Under the pieces are notes generated by a model that was given only the letters and a program-made list of their open reading frames with translations, was not told where the DNA came from and made no database searches. From contig JAGVSM010003929.1 in assembly GCA_022494885.1 (NCBI GenBank), positions 146,862-210,861 of the forward strand: a stretch of DNA of 64,000 nucleotides, given 5' to 3'. Shown here in pieces: positions 30,331-42,780 of the stretch (positions are counted from its first letter, which is position 1; every line of letters starts with the position of its first letter). The stretch comes from Micrasema longulum. Taxonomy: Eukaryota > Arthropoda > Insecta > Trichoptera > Brachycentridae. Both the position numbers and the translations under genes were made by a program.

Positions 30331-33238
30331 CTACTATACTCTCAGTTTCTTAGCTGTTCTAAATATGTGCTTTTTTAAACACAATTTTTTTATTTTTTTA
30401 TTATTTAGTCTTAAAATAGTACAAACATAATAAATGATTGTCCTAATATTAACTTATATTTAATTATTATTAAAACATATACCAATTAATAACATTTCTA
30501 AACAATATACGTACACTTAAAAATTAAACTTCTATAAAGCTAACACGAATAAGATTACTTTTTAAAAACTAACTTATCTGCTAAACACATGTTTTTTTTA
30601 ACTGACATTAGATTTAAATAATATATTTTTGCTCTCTTATTTCTAATGGTATTTCCTTATAATAATACATATTATATATTCCTTTATATTATATTAACTA
30701 TTTTATATTTCTTATAATATAATTATTGAATAAAGTCATTTGTACTCCTTGGAATGTCCTTGCTTTGTAAAATACTTTATATTATATGATCATAAATACA
30801 TTAAAAAAATTATGATCCATCAAAAATGTATTATAGAAAAATTGGACGTTTATGCAATTACGTAGTATGTAGAATTAAATCAGTGCATTTATACAGTACT
30901 TTTTAATTGCTTTTTTCAAATATCCGTATTTTTACTGTCAAATAAAATATGCTTGGGTTTATCTCTTACTCTGGACGGGGCAGTGCAGTGAGGTGAGTTA
31001 GTTTAGGGCAGAACTAAACGCGAGTTACTTGTATAAGTTATTGTTTCACAATCATGGAACCTTTTTCCACGGCCACAGAGTAGCCGGACATGTCGGGTCA
31101 ATGTCGACAGTTTTTATTGATTGTTTGGTGGATTCAAAATATGGCCACATAAATGTGTTATTCAACCGCCATACTTTAAAATGATAACATATTACATTTA
31201 GTTATCTTTAAACAGTCGCGAGTCTAGCGAGGTAATTAAGAATATACCGCATCTTTCCGGCTAGAGTGCCATAAGTCTAAATGCTTCGAACAGAAAGAAA
31301 GAATGAAAGAGAAAAACGACTTTAAAGATTTTGACATTCGCATGTTTTGACCGCAGATCAAACAATGTTCTCAATATAATTATACTGTAATACGTGTACG
31401 TGTTAAAGCATGTCTTTAATTGTTAATATTAGCACTTAATACATACGTTTTTACTATAAATAAATAACATGTTAGAGTGCCATTATGCACTCGTACGCGG
31501 TTTTAGTGAACTTTTTAGCAATGGCAGTACTACATTCCTAATTCCATTAATGTCATACTTAATTCTAAACACCGTTTTTTTTTTACTTAAGGCACTCTTA
31601 ACGGGGGGTATATTGGAGCTAGAATTGTAAATGTCACGCGTCGGCGTCGCGACGCATCGATGCGCTCTGTAGCTCAGCAGCGGTAAAATATTTATTGCAC
31701 AGCCATCTCGAAGTGATTTTCACAAAATGGTGGTGTATAAATTATTTAAAATAATTAAGAAAACTCCTGGAAAAGGAAAATTGCTAGTATCATGTGCATT
31801 ATTTAATTTAATTTTCATTTGGAGAAAAAACAGAAATTATATAAACAAATAAGAATAAAAAATAGTACGTACATAAAAAAAAATATTGCGATGACCTCTG
31901 TAATTATAAATATAGTTAATATTATTTTGAAACCATAAATATTACCGTGTGTTTTTTTGTTGATTGAATGAAACAAAATATAAAAGAAGGCTCAGAAAGT
32001 ATGTCTATAGAGGTCCAGATAGATACATAGGTCTAACCGTTACAAACTATGTATTATTGTTGAGTTAACGCATGGTTGACCCGTTAAAACCATATGATTT
32101 AGTACACAAATTATTTGTTTTTTTTTTCTCCTAACATAGCACCTAGAAGGTTAATTGATAATTAAAAAATATCGTGTATTTGTAATCATGAAATAAATAC
32201 AAAAAGATAGTCATTAATTTCATTAATATTTTAAATAACAAACAGGTGCTTGTTAAATAAATTATTTCATTTAAAATGACGTGCTTTGTGGAGTTCATTT
32301 TTACAAAAATAATATATGTAATTAAACTGCGGGAGTGTCCGCTTTTAAAAAATACGTATTTATGTCATTGGTACGTACTGCGCATTTCCAATGACAAGGG
32401 TGAATTATTTTTGTGGACTGTAGCCTTTGCACCATGTAATTTGCCACAATATCACTGATTGCCAATAAGCGCTAGTGATGGCATTATTGGAATTTATGTT
32501 TAATTTTCTTAGCATGCGAAATTTATTAGCATTCTCGATTCTCCTTGGGTCAAGTAGGAGAAGAGCTTTTAAACTTAAAAAAGTATGTATCAGCTTTTTT
32601 CAGAACGGATGTATTTAATACCTTCGTCTAACTTTAAGTCGGCAACTCTTTTTGACTTATTATATCTTTCATTTCCGATCGAAAATACTTTAAATTTTTT
32701 AAAGAATTTATTTAAGATTTCTTCCCAATTTTCGATGTTAGCTTTTTTTTATTTTTTACTCATTAATAACAAATTAAAATACAATATTATCACTAAATAC
32801 AATTTTTTACATTAATTAAATACATATATTTACATTAACGTTTCCCATTACGTAAAAGAAATAAACAATTTTTGTGTACATAATGGGGAGTGACGTCTTA
32901 CAATAGATTATTTTATTTTAGTCAATAATACTTTTAGAATAACATAAATAAATTACGAAAAAGTTATTAACGAGGTTTTCAATCAGTGTTACATAAAGAA
33001 GAATTATTGATGTAATTTTTCACTTCTTTCTTAAATATATTGTATTCCTGACTGTACTTTTTATTATCTTTGTTAATTTAAATAAAGAAAAATATATTAT
33101 AAGCGTCTCAAAACATCATGGTACAGAGCATTGAGCATAAACACAAAACTTCTAACCGCTGTGCGGTACAAATTCCTTATACAAATGTAACACACTACGT
33201 CGTTCAAACTATATCAGCCCAGACGATAGACACTGTAA
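30331..33238. other. AT-rich stretch, no gene recognised
   Basis: Mostly simple AT-rich sequence. A less AT-rich patch at 30950-31130 and a CG-containing patch at 31630-31670 have no supported exon. The frames at 32276-32458 and 32585-32815 are unsupported. Confidence 0.3.
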
Positions 33239-33481
33239 AGCTAGGGTTTCCTAGGACAGCGGTGCCCGTATCTTAACGGCCGTAGTGAACGGTGATGCGG
33301 TGGATAGCCGTCGTAACGGTGCCGAGAGAGTGGTTTCCTATGAAAACGGTGTAATCAACACCGTTTAACACTGTTTTCCTAGGAAACCACACTCTAGTCA
33401 TCGTTAAAACGGCAGTCTACCGCATCACCGTTCACTACGGCCGTTAAGATACGGGCACCGCTGTCCTAGGAAACCCTAGCT
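33239..33481. mobile_element. Foldback MITE, Harbinger-like, TAA target duplication
   Basis: The 243-bp element is almost wholly an inverted repeat. AGCTAGGGTTTCCTAGGACA at the left and its complement TGTCCTAGGAAACCCTAGCT at the right continue inwards about 110 bp with few mismatches (for example CCGTATCTTAACGGCCGTAG / CTACGGCCGTTAAGATACGG). TAA occurs on each side. A TWA duplication fits PIF/Harbinger elements. No gene inside. Confidence 0.85.
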
Positions 33482-34234
33482 TAACGCTGTCTAAAACGTA
33501 GCAAAAATGAATAATAAATACACGATACAACACCCCAGAAAAAATATGACAAGGATACAATAGCAAGTACCTACATACATTGTGAATTAAAAATTGACTC
33601 ACCGTGCTAATGCTAATGATGGCGCTGTTTCATTACACTATTATTTATTTACTTTTCACGAATCGCGGTAAGGTGGCAAATGATAAATGGTCGGAATGAT
33701 TGGTTTACTTTAGTGCCTTCTGGAAGTCCAATGCATTTAGTTATTTCGTGTGAAGCCGGAGTTTATTTAAATGGCAATCATTATGGTTGGCTACGGTCCC
33801 GTTTCACTTGACCGTAATATCAGTAAGCCCTCGAATAGTTTATTACGATAGGTGCCAGCTCGGTTAATTTACAACCCTGTAAATGAAATCTTTCGATAAT
33901 TATTATTATGATTCATTGGAGCAAATATTAAGTGAATACCTCTGATACTGAATACTGAATTATTTGTAGGGACTTCCGAGTGTAAACGTGTCCGTTTTAA
34001 TAACGCAAACAGTAGGTACAGCTTTACAGGTATTATCTGAAGTAATTTATGGTAGGCACTTATTAAGAAACAATCAAATTGATTTGTTTGTTTAATTTAG
34101 AATAATGTCTAGGTGTATTTGTTTTGCCACACAGTTTTTCATTCAATTCCCGTCAAAATAGAAAAAATGTGTTGTTAGGTGTGTAGGTTAAGTATGCATG
34201 ATCGTGTAACGGCAACTGATTTGTACCAAACTAT

Positions 34235-34600
34235 AAAAAAAATATAAAATAATATAAAAATATCCGTTTTATGTAAAATATTTGTTATTTTTTATTTTAG
34301 GTTCAAAGTTCATAAATGCAATTACTCTTATTAAACGACCCTTTACTTATCTACTCTGTTGTGTCAATCAATGTTTCCGCGTGCACAATAAAATTTTAGA
34401 GAAATTAACAAATTGATTTTTGTTTACCTTACTTACTAACTTACCCGTGTTATGATGATTTTTTTCCATCAAGCGACATCACGAATGCGCGCGGTGAAAG
34501 TAGGCCATAGTGGGGGGATTATTGGACACAGTACGATGTATTCAAATATGATTCTACGCTTCTTCTGGACAATTCTTAATTCTATGGATATATATTATGA
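34235..34600 (+). repeat. Repeat family C, copy 1
   Basis: AATATCCGTTTTATGTAAAA, ACTCTTATTAAACGACCCTT, TACTTATCTACTCTGTTGTG, ATCACGAATGCGCGCGG, AAAGTAGG.CATAGTGGGGG and TATTCAAATATGATTCTACG follow in the same order as at 62645-62995. No open frame. Confidence 0.85.
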
Positions 34601-34604
34601 TGGA

Positions 34605-34800
34605 ATTGAATAGTAACGCAGGACGAGGACGACCGAGAAAGACGTGGCATAATAAGATAAGTTAAAATCTCAATTCTGGTCATGTCAAAAGCAGATATAA
34701 CCGAAGGGCATGTATGATAAGATGATAATAATAATAAGCTAGGCATGCATGTCAGGATAGACGTGTGTGGCGGTCCATCCTCTCTGTCTACATGGGGAAA
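34605..34800 (+). pseudogene. Non-LTR retrotransposon tail, copy 1
   Basis: AGGACGAGGACGACCGAGAAAG encodes RGRPRKTWH, the conserved last motif of several non-LTR polyproteins. It is followed by a shared block (TGGTCATGTCAAAAGCAGAT ... GGGCATGTATGA ... GTGTGGCGGTCCATCCTCTC) that recurs at 48255-48420. Decayed. Confidence 0.6.
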
Positions 34801-35158
34801 TGCGTGATGGTACTATTAGTTATTATTCAAACCAGCTAATGGCAGTCACAAGGCCTGTAAAAAACTTCCATTATTCCTTTTTCAAGAAGATTTTCCCGCG
34901 TCCCGTAGTTCTAACTTTTCATTCCCATAGTATTACCTTTTCATTACCTTACATATTACCTTCTCTTAAATGTTCTTCATCTCTGTTGTTAATATAAACA
35001 GATCCTCAGGAAGTTGAATCCAATCCTTGTCTACAGGAGTTTGGACAAACTCAAAATATTGCTCACTTAATAAAATATTTGACCACAAAGTTAATGCTTT
35101 AAATATTAATTGTTAAATGGTTTTCAGAAAATACCAAAAGAAGTACCATAATAATGTT

Positions 35159-35530
35159 TGGATAATTTATATAGCGCCATTTTTGTGAAAATAACCTCAA
35201 GGGCGCTGTACAATAAATAAATATCCCAACACGTCTTGCAGCTACAGAGCGTATGGACGGTTGGGATTCTAGTTCCTCGTCTCCAATTATGATATATTAC
35301 AATTATGATAAATATGAGCTAGATAACAGAACGTCTTGCAGCTACAGAGCGCATGGACAATAAGAAATCTAGCCCGTATTTACATTTTTATTTTTAAAAA
35401 CTTTATTTGACAATGGAGTTTAGAGTTTAAGTGATATTTTAAAAACGAAATAAAAAGCAAATTTATAAAATTAGAAGTTAGATAACAACAAGTCTTGCAG
35501 CTACTGAGCGCATGGACGGTTGAAATTCTA
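35159..35530 (+). repeat. Three spaced copies of a 40-45 bp unit
   Basis: ACGTCTTGCAGCTACAGAGC plus G(T/C)ATGGAC and, in copies 1 and 3, GGTTG..ATTCTAG occurs at about 35231, 35331 and 35490. A fourth copy with the same left flank (TGGATAATTTA.ATAGCG) lies at 55550-55690. No gene. Confidence 0.75.
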
Positions 35531-35557
35531 GACCCCACGAGTACTTATATTATTATC

Positions 35558-35737
35558 GGCGGCCTCCGTGGTGTAGTGGTCAAGACGCTTGACTCACGCA
35601 CGGAAGGTTCCGGGTTCGATTCCCGGTGAGAACACAAAAATTAAAATGTGATTTTTCTTAAGCCTGAGTGCTCTGTGATTTAATTCACCACTGTAATTAG
35701 GCTTCCTGGCCTGTTGTGGTGCAAAAAAAAAAAAAAA
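35558..35737 (+). mobile_element. tRNA-derived SINE, family 4, best copy
   Basis: The head GGCGGCCTCCGTGGTGTAGT has a good A box, and GTTCCGGGTTCGATTCCCGG a perfect B box. The body contains TGATTTTTCTTAAGCCTG and the tail GCCTGTTGTGGTGCAAAA plus an A-run. This is the best preserved of four relatives in the window. Confidence 0.85.
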
Positions 35738-36650
35738 TGTAGAAATGTAGAATATCATTTTGATATGATCAAGGACATGTTTTATATCCGAAGAAGGAAT
35801 TTATTTAATTATTTAAATATATAGACACATACAATCTGCTTGTGTATGTTTCTATACTGTTAAGAATAATTGATTAAATCGTTTGATATTTATTTTTTAA
35901 ATTGTGAAGAGTTTGTTTGATGATACATAACAAATATTTTGATAATTATGATGTCATAAATAGATGCTTACTAACATACTTTATACAAGTTACATAATAA
36001 CATTCACATGACGTGTGTTTTTATGTAAACATAATTATTATCTAAATCGCAAAATCCTATTTAAAACTAATTTAAACTGAAGCCTCCATTTATCAGATTT
36101 TCTCGTATGATGCTTAATCTGAACTCTTAGAAAATTTAATAATGACTACTTGTTGTACTTTATTTTGGTTTAAATCACCTAGGCATAATTAAATAGAGTT
36201 GCCGCTTTATATAACGCGAATTTTAAACAGTATTCTAAAAAATATTGAGTTTAAAGTTGTGCTTAGCGTATTCAAGGAAAAACACTATTACCCACCAAGA
36301 TTACAAGATAAGATCCGGAACCTACGTTGAAAAGAATACAAGTCGGGTGCTTAGTGCTGCATCTAGTCTAATGATTAAAAGCAATTTATAAAAAATATGG
36401 AATTATGAAAAGGACTTGGTATTGAAACCTAAACAATTCTAAAGTGTTAATGACCAAGCCCTGTATTACAATGGCCTGAAGATAATAGATTCTGTATAAG
36501 CAATTGAATATTCCTACTAAATATGTTCAATTAGAGTTTACCGAAGAAGATACCTACTTCAAATATTCATACGAATACACAGTTTTTTTATTTATTGACA
36601 ATTGAAGATAATAAATTGTGTTACCTTTCCACTGTGACTCGGGCCCAGGG

Positions 36651-36872
36651 CCCCGATTACAATGAGAAGTTAACAGAGTTATCTTCGACTGTCTATAAAG
36701 TAAAATTCAATTTATGTACGAATTATTAAAGTATCTTCGTCGGTAACCTATAATTGAACATGTTTAAAATAAAACAATGTATGCAAATTCTGCTTCTCAT
36801 ACAGAAAACGTAATTTTACTTCGTAGATAAAATTTAAGATACATGTTAACTTTCCATTGCAATCGGGGCCCA
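36651..36872. mobile_element. MITE family B copy, near-complete
   Basis: GGGCCCAGGGCCCCGATTAC at the left and TTCCATTGCAATCGGGGCCC at the right are inverted ends of a 220-bp element. Interior blocks (CAGAGTTATCTTCGACTGTC, ATCTTCGTCGGTAA, TTCTCATACAGAAAACGTAA) match the other copies. Confidence 0.85.
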
Positions 36873-37099
36873 GGTTAAAATGTTGATAATTCGTATGTTT
36901 ACAAGGCTACGTTTACTATTATATTTAGTACAGTATATTTAAAACCAGTGCTATTTTTAATATTCAATCTCCAAATAGAACAAACTTACAATGATTGTAA
37001 AAACACTTTTCATTACAAAACATATACTACATAAAATAATACAGTTTATATTTTTTTCAACTAAATCTTTAAACTAAACTGAAATAACGTGTTATTTTG

Positions 37100-37655
37100 A
37101 AGGCAGTACGATTTTGGTTTTGGATTTGGTCTGGAATTTAGTACGAAATGATGACGCCACTAAGCACTTTGAAGTTGATGTATACTTCATTAGTGAGAAG
37201 CCAGTTAGAGTATAACTCTACAAAATGGACTTCTTACTACAACTATCACCAAAATTATCTTGAAAGAGTCCAAAAAAAATTCTTACGGTATATAAATTTT
37301 AAACTTAGAATCAGTCATGAATTTTTAAATTACGATTTTTTACTAAAAACATGTTAAAATTTGTTAAAACTTAACGGTAGAAGAAAAATTATAGACCTTT
37401 TTAAAATTGTAAATTCAATATGGGATTGCCCTGAACTATTATCTCTCATCAACTTTAGGGTGCCTGGAAGAATGACTAGACAGGTGCCACCGTTTTGTAG
37501 CAAAAATTCACGGACAGTGTATACTTGTAATGCCGTATTAAATAGACTTCATGAACTCGGTAATAGTTATTCCCACGTATCTGATATATTTAGTGTAGGG
37601 TATTGTTCCTATAGAACAAACCTTTTGAACTTTTTCAAAGATGGTGAATGGTAAT
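37100..37655 (+). pseudogene. Jockey-type non-LTR retrotransposon, C-terminal part of reverse transcriptase
   Basis: Two frames separated by a stop at 37355-37357 and a frame change. The first reads TLKLMYTSLVRSQLEYNSTK then YLERVQKKFLRYINF. The second reads RRKIIDLFKIVNSIWDCPEL then LSLINFRVPGRMTRQ, ending near YRTNLLNFF at 37640. The order L(Y)xSLVRS.LEY...LE.VQ..FLR...DCPELL..I.FRVP.R is the thumb and C-terminal region of jockey-clade RT. The catalytic FADD part is absent, so this is a truncated relic. No partner ORF is found nearby. Confidence 0.85.
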
Positions 37656-37861
37656 TATATTTATTTATTCATGCATTTCATAATATATATATGTATACAG
37701 CTTTCTGTTCACTTTGCCTAGCTGTGTGAAACAGTACTTATGATTTTCTTGTTGTTTTATTGTAGAATGTTTTATTATTTAAACTTTCTACTGAATATGC
37801 TGTATATTACTATTTTAATATTCAAATCAAACACTTATTTAAGATAAAATAAAGAAACAAC

Positions 37862-37984
37862 TTTGTTTTTAACCACTAATTTTTATTTTGCACCGACCGG
37901 TTTCAAAGCAAACAAGCTTCTTTGTCAAAGCTTGTTTGCTTTGAAACCGGTCGGTGAAAAATAAAAATTAGTGGTTAAAAACAA
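37862..37984. mobile_element. Foldback element with GAAACCGGTCGGTG arms
   Basis: Two arms of about 57 bp (CACTAATTTTTATTTT, ACCGACCGGTTTCAAAGCAA and the reverse) face each other across a loop of about 7 bases. To the right, the block at 37985-38045 (ATAATGAATAACCACAAAGTTAGTGCTTC) recurs in reverse at 63500-63560, which suggests it belongs to the same family. Confidence 0.75.
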
Positions 37985-38045
37985 TGTTTTTTTTCTTTAT
38001 TTTATTATAATGAATAACCACAAAGTTAGTGCTTCAAATATAAAC

Positions 38046-41000
38046 GTATTTAAGACTTCGAAAACAGTCAAAGCACTCAATTAAAGAATTAATAGGAATA
38101 AAGAAATAATCAAAGAATTATTACAATAATTATTTAAATGTTTATCTAATCAATAATTATTTCACAATACATATGTCAATAAGCGCTTACTTTAGTTTTA
38201 AATAATATTATAAATTTCTTCAAAAGACCTTAATATAAGTATCTAAATTCCCTATCACTAAGTAAACTCCTTGCCTTACCCTTAAATTAACAATTGGTTT
38301 TTTGTGGGTTTTCCCATAATTATAGTAATTTTACATACTGAACTTGATACGATCAATTATGGCTGAAGTATCTAGAATTATATAACTGTAAATAAGGACC
38401 TTCAATCTACTTAATCTTCACATTCGTGTTATTTTAATTTAATTTTTTTATCTTTAATAAAATTTCTCTACTAAAATTTTTAATACTGATAATATCGCTT
38501 TAATGAAATTTTATCAACTACCTTTGGTTTGAAAACTTCTCCTTATATTGTTTTTTCAAATTTTAAAGATTACTTGCTTTACCTGTTATTCTTCTATTTT
38601 CTCTGCTGCATTGACATGTTTTTATACTTTTAAACTACTTTTAATTACTTGTATTGTATATGTATATAAAATCAATATATTACTGCTCTTACTATAATGT
38701 GTCATTATTTTTGAAGATGTTTTTTTAAATTTACTTAAATTTATTGTCCTATATTTCATTTAAAGACTTCTCGTCGTTTCTTTGAATGCCATAAAATATG
38801 TATGCATAGATATGTTTTCCCCTTTTGAAAATGTTTTTTTTTACATCTGAGCATGTTTTTCATTTTTTATTTTAATTCTTACCTTTTAATTACTTTTACA
38901 TTTTTTTCTTTATTTATTTTTGATATTATTTTCATTTGTAAATACGAAATACACACTTTTATATACTTTTTTTACTCTGATTTTAATTTTTAAACAACTT
39001 CCATTTATGTTTTTTTTTCCTTCTCTTTTTTGTTCTTATTATTATTGTAGTTAAACATAGTTCATTAATAACCTTAGACATAATAAAAATATCTCATGGA
39101 AACTTCACTGGTCCATTAGAGTTAAGTCTAAATGTGTAAAATATAAAACTATATAACCGTACTGTATGTTTCCTGAATAAAAGAAAATAAAAATATATTT
39201 TTAAAAAAGGCAAAACAATCATCCGACTTTTTGTTTTAGTGTTAAAAAATAAAATTTACTGTTTTAGTAGACTCAGAGCAGTGTTTTATTTCAATATTAT
39301 CACTGTACTTTCTATATATATTCATTGTTTTTTTTTCGCACGTTTTAGAAAGTTTTATCGTATGAAAAAGTGTTTTACACATTTTCAAATCTAATTTCTG
39401 GCATCACTGAACGTCCTCGTTAAAAAAAAACATTTAAAAAAATGTTTACTAATTCATTAAATAACGTAATAAAAACTATTATTTTCAATACAGCATAGCC
39501 ATTTTAAGTGACATTGTGTACCCAGCAAGTCAATTGCTTACTGGATCAACAAAATAATCGTGCGGATAGCACGCAAGAGTGCTCTTACACTTAATTATTT
39601 GCCGTCGATAAACGACGACACTGAAGAAGCATCTTTTATTGAGGACGCATAAATATTTTTTCGTACGGAACACTGTACAAATGATGTAGGCAACCATTAC
39701 GCAATATATGACATTAATTATAAACCAGTAAAATTAGTTTATTTATTTATTTCAAAGAAGCAAACAGTCGACAGTGATATAGTAATATTAAAAAAAATAC
39801 AGTTTAAAGACAGACCAGCAAAGTTTCTAAATAAGAATCATACATATAATTGAATTGTGTTACAACAAAAGAGTGTGTTTATTTGTATTTGTATGAGAGT
39901 AAGTATAGATGTGTGTTTATGTGTATTAGTGTAGGGGTAAGTGTTCAGGTGTGTGTAAGTGTGAGCATCATTAAATAGTAAGTGGGATCGTATCGCAGCC
40001 AGAAATAATGAGTCTTAATTTATTTTGAAATAAATTTAGGGCCTTGTAAAATATATCAATAGATGAAAAAAAAAGCATTATAGTTAGAGCAAGAACGATA
40101 AAAGAAAGAGTGTTGTGCATAGTTAGTGCTACAGACTGGCAGATGGAACACATACTTATTTCTTGTCACGCGAAAGGGAACAATGAAATTAATTTTGGAG
40201 AGTAGGTTAAAAGAGTCTACTTTATTATTTAATAATTTATGTAAATAGCATAATTCAGGTACAGTGCGTCTAATAATGCGCTATCTCAAGAAATTCAACA
40301 TAAGTCAGTTCTTAGGTCGAAAAATAAGGCAAAAAGGGTCAGACAAGGACTTGTGTGGAATTAAAAGGGTGCTTTGAGAATAAGAACGAAGAGGTAAACA
40401 ACGAACCGATAAGGGTTGAAATTTTTCACGGAAGTGTAATTATTAGGATCGTTAGGAATATAAAGTACAGTGAACAGAAGTGAAGGGTAAGATAGTCTTC
40501 TCCGCTGCCTAATTTTTAACCATTTTTACGACAAATCATTACTCCGCACTACCGCGAACTGGTAACATTTTTATTTGATTGTAGATTGCTCAGAATTAAA
40601 AACACGTGTTAAATATTAATTAATGTCTAACCTAAACGTGATTTATGCCGTATAGTTACTTAGAACCTTATAAAAGCAAGTTAACAAAATCACTAAAGTT
40701 AGAATTGAAGGTTAAAATGTACCTTACATACTTTAACCTTTTCAATGAATTTACGCAAATAAACCTTGATATTATTTTTATATCAATATCTGCCTACCTG
40801 AAAATCGTGTTCTTGTGTTTAATGGGTACATTTAAAAAGGTTTAGTGATTTTATTGCTATTACCAGTAGTTAAACATATTTGTATTGTCCAAAATATTAA
40901 TATATTTGTAGACAAGCATAGGATATAACGTTCAAGAGATAACGAGGTTCTACTTATCTCAACACAAACGTAGTCTCGTATTTTCTTCCTGAATTATGGC

Positions 41001-41110
41001 ACGAGAGCGATGATTTTTTAACACACTGTATGTTTGAAAATCCACTTTTCTTTTTTGTCTATTGATTGTGATTGTAATAAAGGCGAAGTGAATTGTCGCT
41101 GAAATATTTC
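38046..41110. other. AT-rich stretch, LINE-like 3' sequence in part
   Basis: 38400-39210 is T-rich on the plus strand and ends in a short A-rich tail (GAATAAAAGAAAATAAAAAT), which resembles a non-LTR 3' end. Runs of GTGTGT-type sequence lie at 39895-39965. The frames at 39971-40153 and 40645-40845 are unsupported. Confidence 0.35.
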
Positions 41111-41114
41111 ATCG

Positions 41115-42137
41115 TCTCTAGAATGGCACCTGAAGCGTAATACTATTCATCTCACTCTCTCCTTATATTACAAATTATCACTGATTCGCAGTGATCGGAG
41201 TACCAATTCGGTATCCTATACAGGAGAGTTTTTCAGCCTGTGAGACGCGGGCACAAGAAAGGCAAAAGTAAAAAGAGAGGCATGAAAAACCGTCACTGGG
41301 TGGCAGCTTAATTTTATTTTACCTTTGCATTGTTCGTGACTGCGCCCCCCCCCTCCAAGCAGACAAAAGTTAACTCTGGGGGAGAAGGGCGTCGAAGGAA
41401 AAACACTGCTGGGTATGATGATGATAACAGGAACTGAAGCATTTATTGGTGTGTGTAAGATCCTTCCAAAAACTTAGCGCAAGTTTCATGTCCAGGGTTC
41501 GATTAAAATGCCCTACAAACGTAGCATGAACTAATGCAGCGACCTATGCACCACTGAGTACGGATAAGAAAATAATAAAGATTACTATTATAAATTTCAT
41601 TTTTGTAGTGAATATTATCGTACTTTATCTCAAATAATATAAACAATACAGATTAAACAAAGCTTATTATACAATGGTGATGCTTTATGAATAAAATGAT
41701 TAATGATAAAGTAATAAACATTGTTAACTAATCAAATTATGATGAATTAGCAATCATTGTTATACTTACGTATTGATAAACATTCAACACCCTTACAAAG
41801 GATTTTATAAGTTATTCAATTACTTAAAGCGATCGTTCTGGGAAGTCATGGTCAAAATAGTTTTGTTTTCAAAGGAATAAAAAGTTATAATAATCTCTTA
41901 AATGAACTAAACACTATTCAAACGAATATATAAATAAGTAAGTAAATTTAAGGTTTTTTTTAACCAAAGAAAAAACAGCATTTTATTTTAATAAGAATCA
42001 TCATCAGTCCCTTTCCACACCCATTGGTGTATAAGCGACTGAAATGGTACACCAATCGCAGTGTATCTTGATCATTTTTGTTACATGAAGGTAAGATGAT
42101 CAGTCTTACGCTTCAGGGTCTATAAAATATTCTAGTG
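41115..42137. repeat. Repeat family D, two inverted copies 0.9 kb apart
   Basis: 41115-41215 (+) TAGAATGGCACCTGAAGCGT... and 42045-42137 (-) TTACGCTTCAGGGTCTATAA are inverted relative to each other. They could be the ends of one element of about 1 kb or two separate copies. The middle has no supported gene. Confidence 0.5.
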
Positions 42138-42599
42138 TAAAAACATTATTTTGAATAATATTAACACAAAAAGTGCATGAGTTAGTATACCTACCACCCC
42201 GAAACCAAAACGGTCATAAAAATAAACAACTTAATTAGTATTACTGTATCATTATTTTTCGTTTTTTCTTTATTTCTTATAACTTCAAATTACTAAATAA
42301 CCAAAACAGTGTAAGTCACTAGGAGCTAGTTTTTTTTTGGAAAGTTACAGTTTTAAGATTAACTAAACATTTAAAAGAAAACATTGGCTGGTTTACGCGA
42401 TTCCTTAACACCGTGTAACACAAAAAATTTGATCGATATTGATATTTTTTTGTAGATATTTCATGATAATTCTTAAAAGGTTAGATTAAGATAAAAATAT
42501 ACATAAATAACATTCCTGGTTTACTTAGATTATTTTGTTAGTTGTCCAAAGAACGCCTCCGCCCAAGTATTTATAAAGACTGCTAAATTAACATATTAC

Positions 42600-42780
42600 A
42601 ACAGAGATGAAGAACATTTAAGAGAAGGTAATATAGAAGTCTAGGCATCTACAGGGCTTATGACCTGTCAATATCTCTCTGTTGTAATATGTTAATATAA
42701 ACAGCTCCCAGGGAGTTGAATCCAGTAATTGTCTACCAAAATTTGGACAAATTCAAAATATTGTTGACTGCTAAATTGTT
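42600..42780 (+). repeat. Repeat family E, most complete copy
   Basis: GATGAAGAACATTTAAGAGA, GGCATCTACAGGGCTTATGA, CAGCTCCCAGGGAGTTGAAT and GGACAAATTCAAAATATTGT in order. Parts recur at 24600-24700 (-), 34945-35055, 44490-44545 and inside the Tc1-like remnant at 5190-5292. Confidence 0.65.

Noticed and set aside
33560..33660. Strong GTGAGT donor on the minus strand at 33598, possibly a 5' exon of the RING gene
   Set aside because: No open frame or acceptor fits, and nothing links it to the exon at 28003.
35558..35640. tRNA-like sequence with a perfect B box considered as a tRNA gene
   Set aside because: The acceptor ends do not pair, and the head is joined to a SINE body and tail shared with other copies.
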